Source of the DNA: Inia geoffrensis
Lineage: Eukaryota; Chordata; Mammalia; Artiodactyla; Iniidae
Length of the DNA stretch: 64,000 nt
NCBI GenBank assembly: GCA_036417435.1
Contig: CM070913.1
Span: forward strand, 91,317,373 to 91,381,372
Reading direction: 5' to 3'
Shown here: positions 1-10,697 of the stretch, piece by piece
Layout of the letters: each line of letters opens with the position of its first letter
Numbering within the stretch: the first letter of the stretch is position 1
Notes under the pieces: generated by a model
Databases searched by the model: none
What the model was told of the DNA's origin: nothing
The model's input: only the letters and a program-made list of their open reading frames with translations
Translations under genes and position numbers: made by a program

Positions 1-23
1 CCCCCCCCCCCACACACACACCC
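1..23. repeat. C-run and CA simple repeat at window edge
   Basis: Ten or more C residues are followed by a short CA run. This is a low-complexity tract cut by the window edge. Confidence 0.8.
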
Positions 24-396
24 AAGCACGCATTTTCCCTACTAAACGCTCCCTCCAGAGCTCAGCTCAACACACGTGTGTCCTCTGGGACACCGCCCCC
101 CCTTGCCCCTGTTATTTGCTTGCAGAGGCCGAGGACATGACAGCCCCTCAGAGCCCAGGAAAGAAAGGCAGGGCCTCTCCTTCAGGCACCTGACACAGCT
201 GCCGTTTTACTGTTACTTATAGTCATTCAATCCTTTCATCCCTCTTCTAGACGGTAAGCTCTGCGGGCTGCATTTGCTTTCTGCTCACCAGAACCTCGCC
301 CAGAGCCCGTGGAAGGCATGGAGAAGGGCCCAACAGGGAAGGAACTGGAATCCACATTGGCATGAGCGTCTCCTTGCTGTGTATCTCAGTCCTCTG
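24..396. other. Non-coding unique DNA, L2-like in its second half
   Basis: No gene is visible. Bases about 190-345 read like the 3' part of an old L2 (a CTAGACxGTAAGCTC-type segment followed by a region resembling CAGAGCCCGTGGAAGGCATGG), but the match is weak and from memory. Confidence 0.35.
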
Positions 397-791
397 TGCA
401 TGAGTACCTTCTTTTTAAAATTTTTTTATTGAAGTATAGTTGATTTACAATGTTGTGTTGGTTTCAGGTGTACAGCAAAGTGATCCACTTACATATATAC
501 ATACATTTATTCTTTTTCAGATTCTTTCCTATTATCGGTTGTTACAAGATATTAGAGTTCCCTGTGCTATACAGTAGGTCCTTGTTTATCTCTTTTATAT
601 ATAGGCATGTGTATCTGTTCATCCCAAACTCCTAATTTATCCCTCCCGCACCTTCCCTTTTTGTAGCCATAATTTGTTTTCTATGTCTGTGATTCTATTT
701 CTGTTTTGGAAAGAAGTTCATTTGTATCATTTTTTTGGATTCCACATATAAATGATATCATGTGATTATTTGTCTGCATGAGTCCCTTCTT
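397..791 (-). mobile_element. L1 3'-end fragment, 5'-truncated
   Basis: A T-rich tract followed by TTGAAGTATAGTTGATTTAC is the reverse complement of the 3' end of cetartiodactyl L1. The insertion is short (about 360 bp). It is flanked by a 17-bp target-site duplication with one mismatch, TGCATGAGTACCTTCTT at 397-413 and TGCATGAGTCCCTTCTT at 775-791. It contains only the 3'UTR and no coding sequence. Confidence 0.9.
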
Positions 792-1018
792 CTTGGCACT
801 GGGTACACAGGTGACTTTTCCCAGACACTGAGCAATAACTCTTACTCTGCACTTCTCTCCCCAGTGCGCCCATGCCTTCTTTGGCTACTCTTAGAGCGTT
901 GTGGCTTGTGAACTGGCACAGTCCTGGGAGATCATATGAGCCCATTTCTCAGATGGAGAATATTGAGCCCTAGGAATCTCATTCTTCTCTGCAGGGATTA
1001 TCACTTCTAATCACATGA
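792..1018. other. Unique non-coding DNA
   Basis: No ORF, repeat or RNA gene is recognised here. Confidence 0.5.
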
Positions 1019-1254
1019 AAATCAAAGTCCCTAGGCTTCCCTGGTGGCGCAGTGGTTGAGAGTCCACCTGCTGATGCAGGGGACGCACGTTCGTGCCCCG
1101 GTCCGGAAAGGTCCCACATGCCGCGGCGCGGCTGGGCCCGTGAGCCATGGCCGCTGAGCCTGCGCGTCCGGAGCCTGTGCTCCGCAACGGGAGAGGCCAC
1201 AACAGTGAGAGGCCCGCGTACTGCAAAAAAAAAAAAAAAAAAATCGAAGTCCCT
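1019..1254 (+). mobile_element. CHR-type SINE (short form)
   Basis: The element body is 1033-1240. It has a tRNA-like head with an A box (TGGCGCAGTGG) and a B-box-like GTTCGTGCCCC, then the scrambled body and an A18 tail. The TSD is AAATCAAAGTCCCT / AAATCGAAGTCCCT (1019-1032, 1241-1254). Apparent ORFs across it on both strands occur in every copy of the family and are not genes. Confidence 0.95.
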
Positions 1255-1705
1255 GTGTAACCCGAAATCTCTGTATAACAATACTTCCGAGTTCTAGCCC
1301 ATGGCATTCTCAGTTCAACCCCCGTTCATCACATGTCCATCGTGTTCTAAGAGGTTCTGTGTCAGCACGCACACCGAGTTTCTTCTGTCAGTCTGAACTT
1401 GACTGACCTAGCCTTGGAACAGCAACAAGAAAACATCTGGACAGGCATTAGGAGCTGTTTAGGGAGGCTTGTGCATCCCTTAGAGACAGGCTTGCAGAGA
1501 TTCTGGTTAATTTGGTTTTCATGTGAAATCACAAACGCCTGTTTAGCCGCACGCCAGAAGAAGGTGTAAAAGTTTATCATCTTAAAATTACATAACCGCT
1601 TTCCTTATGTCAACTTTCCATTTCTTATATAAGATCTTACTTTTCCTTTATAGGACTTGGTTCATTTTATACTTAGCTCATTTGGTTTAGCCGTTGGAAA
1701 TGATA

Positions 1706-1742
<37 letters not shown>

Positions 1743-2444
1743 TGTATATAAATATATATTTTGTTCCTTTATTTTAATTCTGAAAGACAAGACTACAGTT
1801 TGTAATGTTCCTGAATTTCAAAGACCATGCCTCAAACTGTCTGAATATGCACAGGCCTCCAAATGCCCCATTGCTTATGCACCGTGTTTTTTCCCTCCCC
1901 TGTGGGTTCCCAGCCAGATTTTGTTTTATTTTGGGTACAAACACAGTAAAAGAATAAAGGAGCCCAGTCAGAATGTGGTGCTACTTTCTGTTGCCTCTGG
2001 GAAGGAAAAAGGCCTGGCGTATTTTTCTACTCTAAAGGGTAGAGATCAGAAGGAACTATTCTTACTTTGGGAAGAAGTAGGAAAAAAAGCATTTTAACTC
2101 TCGGGCCCAAACCGGCCCCACTTCACAGGGAAAAAAAACAGACTAGAGGAGCAGCATTAGGACACCAGCATCAAAGAAAACAATTTTGCACATCAGTGGT
2201 GGAAAAGTAAAGAGCGTGTCTGCTCCAACTCAAAAGGCCTTTAATGCATTTGCAGCCAGGTCAGCATCATGAGAAACGATCCTGCGGTAACCAATGAGCA
2301 GCTGTGAGCCCGCCCATCTGGGGTGTTTTCTTATCCTCTAAACAGAAAGCATCACTCTGCCTGCAGGATCTCGGTGCGGATTAGGGACTGAGATTTCAGG
2401 CTTGGTGTTCCCCTGCCTTCTCTGTGCAATTCTTTGACATTAAG
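1255..2444. other. Unique non-coding DNA with a TA microsatellite
   Basis: No gene is recognised. An open frame at 1657-2097 runs through the TA repeat and has no domain, so it is taken as chance. Bases 1702-1760 are (TA)n with CA interruptions. Confidence 0.5.
1702..1760. repeat. (TA)n microsatellite
   Basis: About fourteen TA units are followed by ACACACATATATG and further TA. It is likely length-variable. Confidence 0.9.
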
Positions 2445-2853
2445 AACCTTCTCTTAACTCGGCTCAATATTCGGTAATAACCTAAATGGGAAAAGAATTT
2501 GAAAATCAATAGAATATATATATATATATATATATGTTTACAGAGTATATATATAACTGAATCACTTTGCTGTACACCTGAAACTAACACAACATTGTCA
2601 ATCAACTATACTCCAATATAAAATAAAAATTACAAAGAAAGAGACCTAGATCAAATCCACCCAATAATCCATGGACTTCATGGTTATAAAAAACAATATA
2701 TTCCCTACTGCTTTTTTTTTTAAGTTGTTGTTGTGTTTTGTTTGAACTAGTTAAGTTTGTTTCTTTCACTTGCATTAATAAAGTTTTGAGTAGTGCAAAA
2801 AATAAAATAAAAAATAAATAAGGTGGAAAAAAAAAAAAAAACAACCTTCTCTT
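2445..2853 (+). mobile_element. L1 3' end with apparent 3'-transduced flank
   Basis: L1 3' sequence starts directly after the left TSD (GCTCAATATTCGGTAATAAC) and runs to AATATAAAATAAAAATTAC near 2633. About 190 bp of unrelated sequence follows, containing AATAAAG near 2776 and then A-rich DNA ending in A14. The direct repeat AACCTTCTCTT lies outside both parts (2445-2455 and 2843-2853). The parsimonious reading is one insertion in which transcription read through the L1 poly(A) site into its flank. A short (TA)n lies at 2514-2534. Confidence 0.75.
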
Positions 2854-4039
2854 GTGCATCACTGGCTTTCTCTAGGACGTGAATGGTGTGTGGATGGCTC
2901 ACAGAAGTCTCTAGACAAGAGGGTGGTGGTGAAAGTGCCTGCCAAGCCCTGGCTTGGGCTGAGACGTCATCCCATAAAACCCTTGAACTCAGCTGCCTTC
3001 TTGCCATGAGTTCACCTTATCAGAGCCCCTGCGCCTAGGAAACAAAGGCAGCATCTCTTGAGAAAGCTCTGTCTCAGTTCTTACTGACGGTTCCATGCTC
3101 GCCTCCTGCCACCTGGACACCCTGTTCTTGCCAGTAAGTCCTTCCTGGGAATCTGACAACACAGCTGCAGAACTTCAGGGTCACCAGAGGATAGGAGGGA
3201 GTGTGGCTGGGGGAGGGGAAGCTGACTGTGGCACCAGAAAAAGGGACACAACCTCATGAGTGAGGCCACACATCCTCTTCTTGGAATCGAACTAATTATC
3301 ATCTATTGTAAGGAAACAATAACCGTCCTCATTTTGCTGGAGAAATGATGACCCGCCTCTTGTTTTGGAAAGCCCCTAGAATAGATGCTGGGACGAGGAC
3401 TCAAGGGCCATTTGTTTGGGAGGTTCAGGAAACTTCTGGAAGGGGGTGGGGAAAGGATACAGGGAGGAAGAGGCAGCCAATGAGGGTGTGTGTCCTGCCA
3501 GCGACCACAGCGGAGGCTGCAGCGTAGTCCTGCAGGGGTTGATCTCTTTTACGAAATATACCGTGCAGTTTATATATTTCAATAGGTTGAAATGGATTAT
3601 GATACATTTCCCTGAGGGGAAGTTACCTGAAATCACCCCTAAAAATAATTCCACGGAGGGGCAAGGGAGCTGGGGTCTTTATACATTCGTCCAGCCTGCT
3701 GTATGTGTGCAGGCAGACAGGCTTTGACAGTCCCAAGGAAAGCTCCTGGCAGACGGTAACACTGGGAATTGGTCTGGAAGGGTGTAAGGGAAATGCATAT
3801 AGCATCGACAGTCTGCTGTGACTTAAGTGTGAAGTAATTTGACATATGGAGGTCTAACGGGTTGGAACCAACATTAGTGTGTTTGTTTGTTTTTTAAAAA
3901 TTTCCTCCTGCTTCTAGGATTCCAATTTTCTCTTCGTGTATGAGCACAGTCATTTGTTCATATGCACTCTTGAAAACTAATTGTAAAAACAGAGGAGAAG
4001 ATAATGGGTACAGGAAAACATTACATGAGATGGGGAACA
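2854..4039. other. Unique non-coding DNA
   Basis: Several short overlapping frames at 3345-3850 have no recognisable domains and overlap on both strands. No repeat was identified with confidence. Confidence 0.45.
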
Positions 4040-4352
4040 GTCTAAAACACGTCAAAAACAGAAACAGACTCACAGACGTAGAAAACAAACTTGTGGTTAC
4101 CAAAGGGGAAAACAGGACAGAGGGATAAATTAGGACTTTGGGATTAACAGAGACACACTACTATATATAAAATAGAGAACCAACAAAGACCTACCGTACA
4201 GCACAGGGAACTATACGTGCTATCTTGTAATAACCTATAAGGGTAAAGAATCTAAAAAAGAATATATATGTATGACTGAATCACTTTGCTGTACACCTGA
4301 AACTAACACAACATTGTAAACCAACTATATTTCAATAAAAATTTTTAAAAAA
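4040..4352 (+). mobile_element. L1 3'-end fragment
   Basis: L1 3'UTR in sense orientation runs from AAACAGACTCACAGACGTAG through GCACAGGGAACTATACG and GCTGTACACCTGAAACTAAC to an A-rich tail near 4335-4352. A SINE inserted into the tail afterwards. Confidence 0.9.
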
Positions 4353-4576
4353 CACATCAAGGGGGCTTCCCTGGTGGCGCAGTGGTTGAGCGTCCGCCTG
4401 CCGATGCAGGGGACGCGGGTTCGTGCCCCTGTCCGGGAAGATCCCACGTGTCGCGGAGCGGCTGGGCCCGTGAGCCATGGCCGCTGGGCCTGCGCGTCCG
4501 GAGCCGGTGCTCCGCAACGGGAGAGGCCGCAACGGTGAGAGGCCCGCGTACCGCAAAAAAAACCCCACACATCAAG
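4353..4576 (+). mobile_element. CHR-type SINE (short form)
   Basis: The body is 4362-4560, with TSD CACATCAAG at 4353-4361 and 4568-4576. It is inserted at the tail of the preceding L1. It is close to the presumed family consensus, so it is a fairly young copy. Confidence 0.93.
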
Positions 4577-4895
4577 AGATGGATCTCTGTGTTAGAGACA
4601 GTTTGTAACTCACCCAGTGTGCATTCTGCCTTCCTGCCTACTTACCAAAATGCCAATTTCGCTTGAGGCTATAAAATGCCCAGCTAAAATTATTACATTT
4701 CTTTGGCCGCACTTAAGCTGTGACACAGTTCCGGTCTGTGACATATAAATGGCAGTGACTGGGTGAAGCTTCCATGGAAGTTTTAAAAAAAAACAGATTC
4801 TGAAGGTTGTATCGTGCTACCCCTTTCTTCCTTCCCACTGTGCACAGATGATGCCGGAGTTGGCGCTGTCTCTTGTACCCCCAAAGTTGGAGTTT
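4577..4895. other. Unique non-coding DNA
   Basis: Nothing is recognised. Confidence 0.45.
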
Positions 4896-4935
4896 GCTGT
4901 TAAGAGCCATACAGTTCAGTGAGGTACAGTTGGTT

Positions 4936-5169
4936 AAGAGTGCGGAAGCTCTCCCTGGTGGCATGGTGGTTGAGAGTCCGCCTGCCGATGCAGGGGACAT
5001 GGGTTCGTGCCCCGGTCCGGGAAGATCCCACATACCGCGGAGCAGCTGGGCCCGTGAGCCATGGCCGCTGAGCCTGCATGTCCGGAGCCTGTGCTCCGCA
5101 ACGGGAGAGGCCACAGCAGTGAGGCCCGCGTACCACAAAAAAAAAAAAAAAAAAAGAGTGAGGAAGCTC
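4936..5169 (+). mobile_element. CHR-type SINE nested in MIR
   Basis: The body is 4952-5153, with its first bases missing (it starts CTCCCTGGTGGCATGG) and an A19 tail. The TSD is AAGAGTGCGGAAGCTC / AAGAGTGAGGAAGCTC. Confidence 0.93.
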
Positions 5170-5227
5170 ATATGGGACCATTGGGTTCAAATCCTACCTT
5201 TCACATGATTCACTGGGTGACCTTGGG

Positions 5228-5369
5228 CAACTTAACTCCATTTAAAAAAATTTTTTTTATTAAATATAATTGTTTTTGACTTTCTGGCTTAGTTCCCCAA
5301 ACCCGTGCTCCCTGCATTGGAAGTGCAGTGTCTTAACCACTGGACTGCCAAGGAATCCAACTTAACTCT
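5228..5369 (-). mobile_element. Short CHR-type SINE fragment nested in MIR
   Basis: Read on the minus strand it starts GGATTCCTTGGCAGTCCAGT and keeps only the tRNA-like head, then an A/T-rich tail (5240-5280). The TSD CAACTTAACTC is at 5228 and 5358. It is more diverged than the neighbouring SINE and so probably older. Confidence 0.75.
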
Positions 5370-5511
5370 TGGTGCCTAAATTTTCTCAACTATAAAATGA
5401 GGATAACAGTACCCAGCCTTGCGTTTGCCCTATAGGTTTAGGTGAGTTTATAATTGCAGAGTGTTTACAACACTGCCTGGTACCTAGGAAGTTCTAAGTG
5501 TTCGATAAAGA

Positions 5512-5949
5512 CAGTAAGTCCCTTACATACGAACCTTCAAGTTGCGAACCTTCAAAGATGCAAACGTGCATTCCGTCAGCATCAGGCGTGAGTGCAACTG
5601 CAGCTCGCCCTCTGTCTGCTGTTGCTGACGGTCCTTCAGCTCTACCATCTCCCACCTCCTCTCCCTCCTCCAGTCAGTAACTCTTCCTGCCGGTTCACTC
5701 GATGCCAGCCCCTGGGTGCCAGCTGTTGTACTGCACTACTGTACTTTTCAAGGGACTGTATAGTAAGATTAAAAATGTTTTCTTTATTTTTTGTGTTTGT
5801 TTTTTATGTATTATTTGTGTGAAAAGTATTATAAACCTATTACAGTACAGCACTATATAGCCGATTGTGTTAGCTGTGTACCTAGGCTAACTTGGCTGGA
5901 CTTGAGAAGAAATTGGACCTACACACCCGCTCTCAGAATGGACTTACTG
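5512..5949 (+). mobile_element. Tigger-type DNA transposon, internally deleted
   Basis: The left terminus is CAGTAAGTCCCTTACATACG. The right end (CTCAGAATGGACTTACTG) has lost about 20 bases of its inverted repeat compared with the copy at 8697-9604. Only the last codons of a pogo/Tigger transposase tail remain (a Ser/Pro-rich stretch ending in SSPSSSQ and a stop near 5680). Most of the interior is gone. No intact TA duplication is seen. Confidence 0.8.
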
Positions 5950-5974
5950 GACCCAAAGGTGCATGATGACTGCA

Positions 5975-6960
5975 AAGGAGTAGTGTCCCCCAGAATTCCT
6001 GTCCGCTTGGAACCTCAGAATATGACCTGATTTGATCATAGAGTCATTGCACATTAATTAGTTAATTAGTTAAAATGAGGTCATGTTGTCATGTTGGGTT
6101 TGAGTGGGCCCTAATCCAATGACCGGTGTTCCCCATAGGGAGAGAAAACACAGTCAGAAGCACAGGGAAGACGGTGCCGTGAAGATGGAGGTGGAGATGG
6201 GAGGGATGCAGCCACCAGCTGAGGGGCACCAAAGATGCCGGCCTCACCAGAAGCCGGAAGAGGCAGGAAGCGTCCTTCCCAAGAGCTGTCAGAGGGAGCA
6301 TGTCCTGTTGACAGCTGGATTTTTGATCTGGAGATTCCTGAACTGTGAGAGAATAAATTTCTGTTTTTTTTTTTTTTAATTGAAACATAGTTGATTTACA
6401 ACGTTGTGTTAATTTCTGCTGTACAGCAAAGTGATTCTGTTATACATATACATACATTCTTTTTCATCTTTTCCATTGTGGTTTATCACAGGATATTGAA
6501 TATAGTTCCCTGTGCTGTACAGTAAGACTTGTTGTTTATCCATCCTATATAGAATATCTTACGTCCGCGAACACCAGACCCCCAGCCGGTCCCTGCCCCC
6601 GCCCCCTTGGCACAACCACCAGTCTGTTCTCTATGTCTGTGAGTCCGCTTCCGTGTCGTACATAAGTTCACTTGTACCATATTTTAGATTCCCCCTATAA
6701 GTGATATTATATGATATCTGTCTTTGTCTGACTTACTCCACTTAGTATGATCATCTCTAGGTCCGTCCATGTTGCTGCAAATGGCATTATTTCATTCTTT
6801 TTTATGGCTGAGCAGTATTCCACTGTATATATGCACCACATCATCTTTATCCATTCCTCTGTTGGTGGACATTTAGGTTGTTTCCATGTACATTTCTGTA
6901 GTTTTAAGCCACCGCATTTGTGGTACTTTGTTAGGGCAGCCCCAGGAATCTAGCACGATG
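5975..6960 (+). mobile_element. MaLR-type LTR split by an L1
   Basis: It reads as a solo MaLR/MLT1-like LTR: GTGTCCCCCAGAATTCCTGT, CCTAATCCAATGACCGGTGT, GAACTGTGAGAGAATAAATT, then after the L1 TTTTAAGCCACCGCATTTGT and GGGCAGCCCCAGGAATCTAG. The subfamily name is uncertain. The LTR contains no coding sequence. Confidence 0.7.
6365..6897 (-). mobile_element. L1 3' segment inserted in the LTR
   Basis: A T15 tract is followed by TTGAAACATAGTTGATTTAC and continues into the antisense of the ORF2 C-terminal region (GTCCATGTTGCTGCAAATGG). It is flanked by the short repeat ATTTCTGT. The ORF2 part is broken. Confidence 0.88.
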
Positions 6961-6980
6961 ACAGCCCCGAGGAGAAGCAG

Positions 6981-7416
6981 CCTGGATGCCGGGTGCCCCG
7001 CCGCACTAAGCTGGGACTGCGTCCTCTGAGCACACCTGGATGCTGGGTGCCCCGCCGCACTAAGCTGGGACAGCGTCCTCTGAGCACACCTGGATGCTGG
7101 GTGCCCCGCCGCACTAAGCTGGGACAGCGTCCTCTGAGCACACCTGGATGCTGGGTGCCCCGCCGCACTAAGCTGGGACAGCGTCCTCTGAGCACACCTG
7201 GATGCTGGGTGCCCCGCCGCACTAAGCTGGGACTGCGTCCTCTGAGCACACCTGGATGCTGGGTGCCCCGCCGCACTAAGCTGGGACAGCGTCCTCTGAG
7301 CACACCTGGATGCTGGGTGCCCCGCCGCACTAAGCTGGGACAGCGTCCTCTGAGCACACCTGGATGCTGGGTGCCCCGCCGCACTAAGCTGGGACTGCGT
7401 CCTCTGAGCACACCTG
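6981..7416. repeat. 54-bp minisatellite, eight copies
   Basis: The unit CCTGGATGCTGGGTGCCCCG...GAGCACA repeats every 54 bp with near-perfect identity. Two subtypes differ at one base (GGGACTGCG or GGGACAGCG) in the order T,A,A,A,T,A,A,T. Because 54 is divisible by three, open frames of 183 codons (+) and 163 codons (-) run through it. Their repetitiveness and the absence of any gene structure make them unlikely to be genes. The array starts about 20 bp beyond the LTR end. Confidence 0.95.
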
Positions 7417-8696
7417 GAGAGAAGGCTAAAATCGTGCTCATTTCATCCTTCTGTGTTTGTGTGTCCTGCTACTCACAGATAATCACAATCCCATCTGACA
7501 CACCCTGGAAGGAAGAAATCCTCATCAGTTTTCCCAGGTCTTAGGCTGAAATAAGCAAGTTAAATTGCCTATTGTCCCTTAATGAGACGAAAACCACGTT
7601 TGGACCTTCAACATTACTGTGGCTTTTGGAGATCATTTTAACATGTGGTTTTGAAACGATCCCACGTTGGTTAAACTGGACAAACACGGTTGGAATAGAA
7701 CAAAGGCGGTGTCAGCCGCATCCACTGCTTTCCTCTCTGAACGAGAGCATCATAGATGAAGCTGTGGGCACCCCACTGGAGGAGCGCCGAGAAGGACAAA
7801 CGTCCCATTAAACAAACAGAACGGAGCACAAATGGAAGCACCGCCTTCGGCCACGATGTGCGAAGCCTGGCTGCACGTCTGCGTCTGGGAAAGCTGGAGG
7901 CTTATCTGATCAAAGCGGCACGCGGCCCCATCCCTTCACCTCCAAGCAGGGCGTTTCACATCTTTTAACTCAGTGAGAGAGAAATTTGAAAGATGGGCGT
8001 TATGAGGAGTTGGCAATAAAAGTTAACTGGCACACTCAGCTTGCTTTTACTTAGATTTGCACAAAGATAGCATTTCCTCTGGGGGCTTATAAGGACAGAA
8101 GAAGAGGGTGTAAGCTCTCCAACAAACAAGATTTGAGTGAAATATCAAAGTAAATTTCCTTATAATATTTTTAAAGGAAAATAAAGAGTTCCTGGGATGG
8201 ACAGCTTTTGTTTTTCACCTGCCCCAAGTCCTTCTGCCTAATAGGACTTCAGTTTTCCTTTGGGGAAACCATCTCTTCGTTTTAGGACTGAAAATCACCA
8301 TAACCCTCTGCCCCTGGCCACAGTTGTCGGCAGACCTCTCTGAAGCTATGACAGTCAGGTCCTCCTACCTTGGATTTGAACTTCATTCAAGGAGAGTGAG
8401 GCAAGGGCCAAGGATGTTTCTATTTCATTCGACCCACTGGCAGCAGCTGGAAAAGTCTGTCATTTGTCCTCTTATCTGTATTTCCACTAAGGTCCTGGTT
8501 CCTGCCTTTTTAACTATTTTATCTACTCTCTGAGAGAGCCTGGATTCATTTGATAAATTCCTTTTTAGAGGGTAGAACGTATGTTAAGTGTTCTCACCAC
8601 GCACTAGTAATAATAATAATAATAGGGGAGGGAGGAAACTTCGGGGAGGTGATGGATATGTCCATGGCCGTGGTAGTGGTGCTGTTTTCACAGGTA
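7417..8696. other. Repeat-poor DNA, possible conserved non-coding block
   Basis: No gene is visible. Bases 7560-7975 contain no repeat I recognise, relatively many CpGs, and sites such as GATCAAAG (7908-7915, TCF/LEF-like). Function is inferred only. A short (AAT)n lies at 8607-8625. Confidence 0.35.
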
Positions 8697-9604
8697 CAGT
8701 TAAGTCCCCTACATACGAACGAGTGCCATTCTGAGAGTGCATTCATAAGTCCAATTTGCCCGTAAGCCCAACAAAGTTAGCCTAGGTACCCAACTAACAC
8801 AATCGGCTATATAGTACTGTACTGTAATAGGTTTATAATACTTTTCACACAAATAATACATAAAAAACAAACACAAAAAAGTAAAACATTTTTAATCTTA
8901 CGGTGCAGTCCCTTGAAAAGTACAGTAGTGCAGTACAAGAGCTGGCACCCAGGGACTGGCATCGAGTGAACAGGCAGGAAGAGTTACTGACTGGAGGAGG
9001 GAGAGGAGGTGGGAGATGGTAGAGCTGAAGGACCGTCAGCAACAGCAGATGGAGGGCGAGCTGCAATTGCACTCATGCCTGACGCTGATGGCACAGGTGC
9101 TGGTTCCTTGCTGGATTCAAGTCTATCCACCCTCTTGAAAAAACGACCCAGCGATGTCTGGGTGGTAGCTCTTTTTTTCTCGTCGTCGATGACACGGTAG
9201 CGCTGGACTGCATTCTCAACGGCAGCTGCAACCTTCGGGTACCGTTCTACGTTCGGGTCCTGTGCCTCAAAATCTAACAGCGCCTCCTGAAATAAAGAAA
9301 CTCCCCTGCCGCTTGCTGCGTCGTGAATCTCTTCGGTTCTTCAGTTACGTCTTCTTCCTCTTGTTTCTCTTCGTCCTTTCTCTGGGCCTCCGTTTCCATC
9401 AGGTCTTCATCAGTAAGCTTCTCGTGTTGCACAGCAACAGTACTGTACAGTAAAGTACACAAAAGCGCAACCAGTCGTAGAGGATGCACGCACGTGACCA
9501 CGTACGCCAGACACGTGAACTAACTTATGTGATTGGACATGTGGACTGACGTTCACGTCTTTGAAAGTTCGCAACTTGAAGGTTCATATGTAGAGGACTT
9601 ACTG
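8697..9604 (-). mobile_element. Tigger-type DNA transposon with transposase C-terminal remnant
   Basis: The termini are inverted: CAGTTAAGTCCCCTACATAC on the left, and GTTCATATGTAGAGGACTTA ending in CTG on the right. TA dinucleotides flank it at 8695-8696 and 9605-9606. On the minus strand (about 9500 to 8993) the remnant encodes an acidic transposase tail (KLTDEDLMETEAQRKDEEKQ, then QDPNVERYPKVAAAVENA, then SALPSPTSSPSSSQ and a stop). Frameshifts interrupt it and the catalytic DDE part is absent. It is oriented opposite to the 5512-5949 copy. Confidence 0.88.
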
Positions 9605-9720
9605 TATATACTTATCCCCAAACTCATCAAGGTGTATACTCTAAAACGTACGGCTTTTTACATGTCAGTCATACCTCAGACGTGGTTAAAACAAACAAAC
9701 AAACAAACAAACAAAAAACA
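9605..9720 (+). mobile_element. Old L1 3' end with (AAAC)n tail
   Basis: CCCCAAACTCATCAAGGTGT followed by TTTTTACATGTCAGTCATAC and CCTCAG is typical of old mammalian L1 3' ends. The tail at 9687-9718 has become (AAAC)n. Confidence 0.65.
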
Positions 9721-10697
9721 GAATCATTTTCTTTTGCTTACAAAGAATCCTACTTGATAAAGGCAACCAGGAGACTTTAGATGAAAGCACATTGTTTTAT
9801 AGGGTTTCCTTCTAATTCTTATTGAGAGGCAGACTTGTTATTTCTTTAATGATTATCAATTTGTTAGCCAATCTGCAATTGGATACTGCATTAGTTTGAG
9901 TTTTCCCCCAAAGCGGAGCCTGAGACAAGGCTCTGGATTGAGTTAATTTATTTGCAGGGCGTGGGAGTGAGGGGTGAGGCATATGGGAGGCAGGGAAGGA
10001 GGGAAAGCCAACAGTAGGGCATGCACAGGCTGGAAGCACTCGTCCCCCAGGGGTGTACCCTCCACACTTGGGCACAGGCTCCCAGGATGTAGGAAGAGCC
10101 CTGGACCCACCTGTGGGAACTTGTCTGAACGACTCAAGCTGGGACCAGGTCAGGGAACTGCCCAGAGGAGGGCTGAGGGCACGTGACAGGGCACCAGCGA
10201 CAGCAGCTCCAGAAATGGCCCCAGGTGTTAGAAAGTGGCTCCCATGTCGGATAAGACATTTCCCAGGATAAACGCTGGGACGAGTATTTTACTTAATTTT
10301 TTTAAAAAAGAAACACACCTGGACATTCCCGTTTGCACGGAAATATGTGGGCAGAAGTCACACTAATTTAAACAGCAGGTTTCAGAGCTCAGACTTCTTT
10401 ACTTGCCTGCTTATCATCCTTGGAGAGACTAAAATAACTTATCACTGAATAAGACCATATCAAATGCTCCACTGAAGCAAAGACACAAACATGGTAGCAT
10501 CCCTACGGGTCATCAGGAGATGAAGAATTCACACACCCTGAATCAAGGACCTGCACTGAGAGCAATGGCACCATCTGGGGAGCTGACCTTGTGCCTTTGG
10601 GAGCACAGCTGAGACCTGCCTGCAATTTGCAACATTCTCATTCTTTTTATGATACTCTTCTGCAACTTCCTGTATTGCTAATAGATTTGTTTTTTAA
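9721..10697. other. Non-coding DNA, possible old LTR
   Basis: No gene is recognised. Bases about 9900-10240 (CCCCCAAAGCGGAGCCTGAG followed by a G-rich segment) resemble an old LTR or repeat that also seems represented near 47835-48080. The assignment is uncertain. Confidence 0.3.

Larger units (their letters stand above)
4896..5500 (+). repeat. MIR SINE split by two CHR insertions
   Basis: MIR fragments read in order: ACAGTTGGTTAAGAGTGCGG, then GGTTCAAATCCTACC with GGGTGACCTTGGGCAACTTA, then TTTTCTCAACTATAAAATGA. These are the head, core and 3' part of the ancient MIR family. One CHR SINE (4952-5153) sits in the head and another (5240-5357, minus) in the core. Confidence 0.85.

Noticed and set aside
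1052..1297. Recurring 60-95 codon frames with an ESPPADAGD or LPLRSTGSGR text
   Set aside because: The same frames appear in every CHR SINE copy in both orientations and come from the SINE body.
1657..2097. 146-codon frame
   Set aside because: It crosses a TA microsatellite and contains a low-complexity YIYI stretch, so it is a chance frame.
6950..7544. 183-codon (+) and 163-codon (-) proteins
   Set aside because: They are products of the 54-bp repeat length, with identical repeats read in both directions and no gene context.
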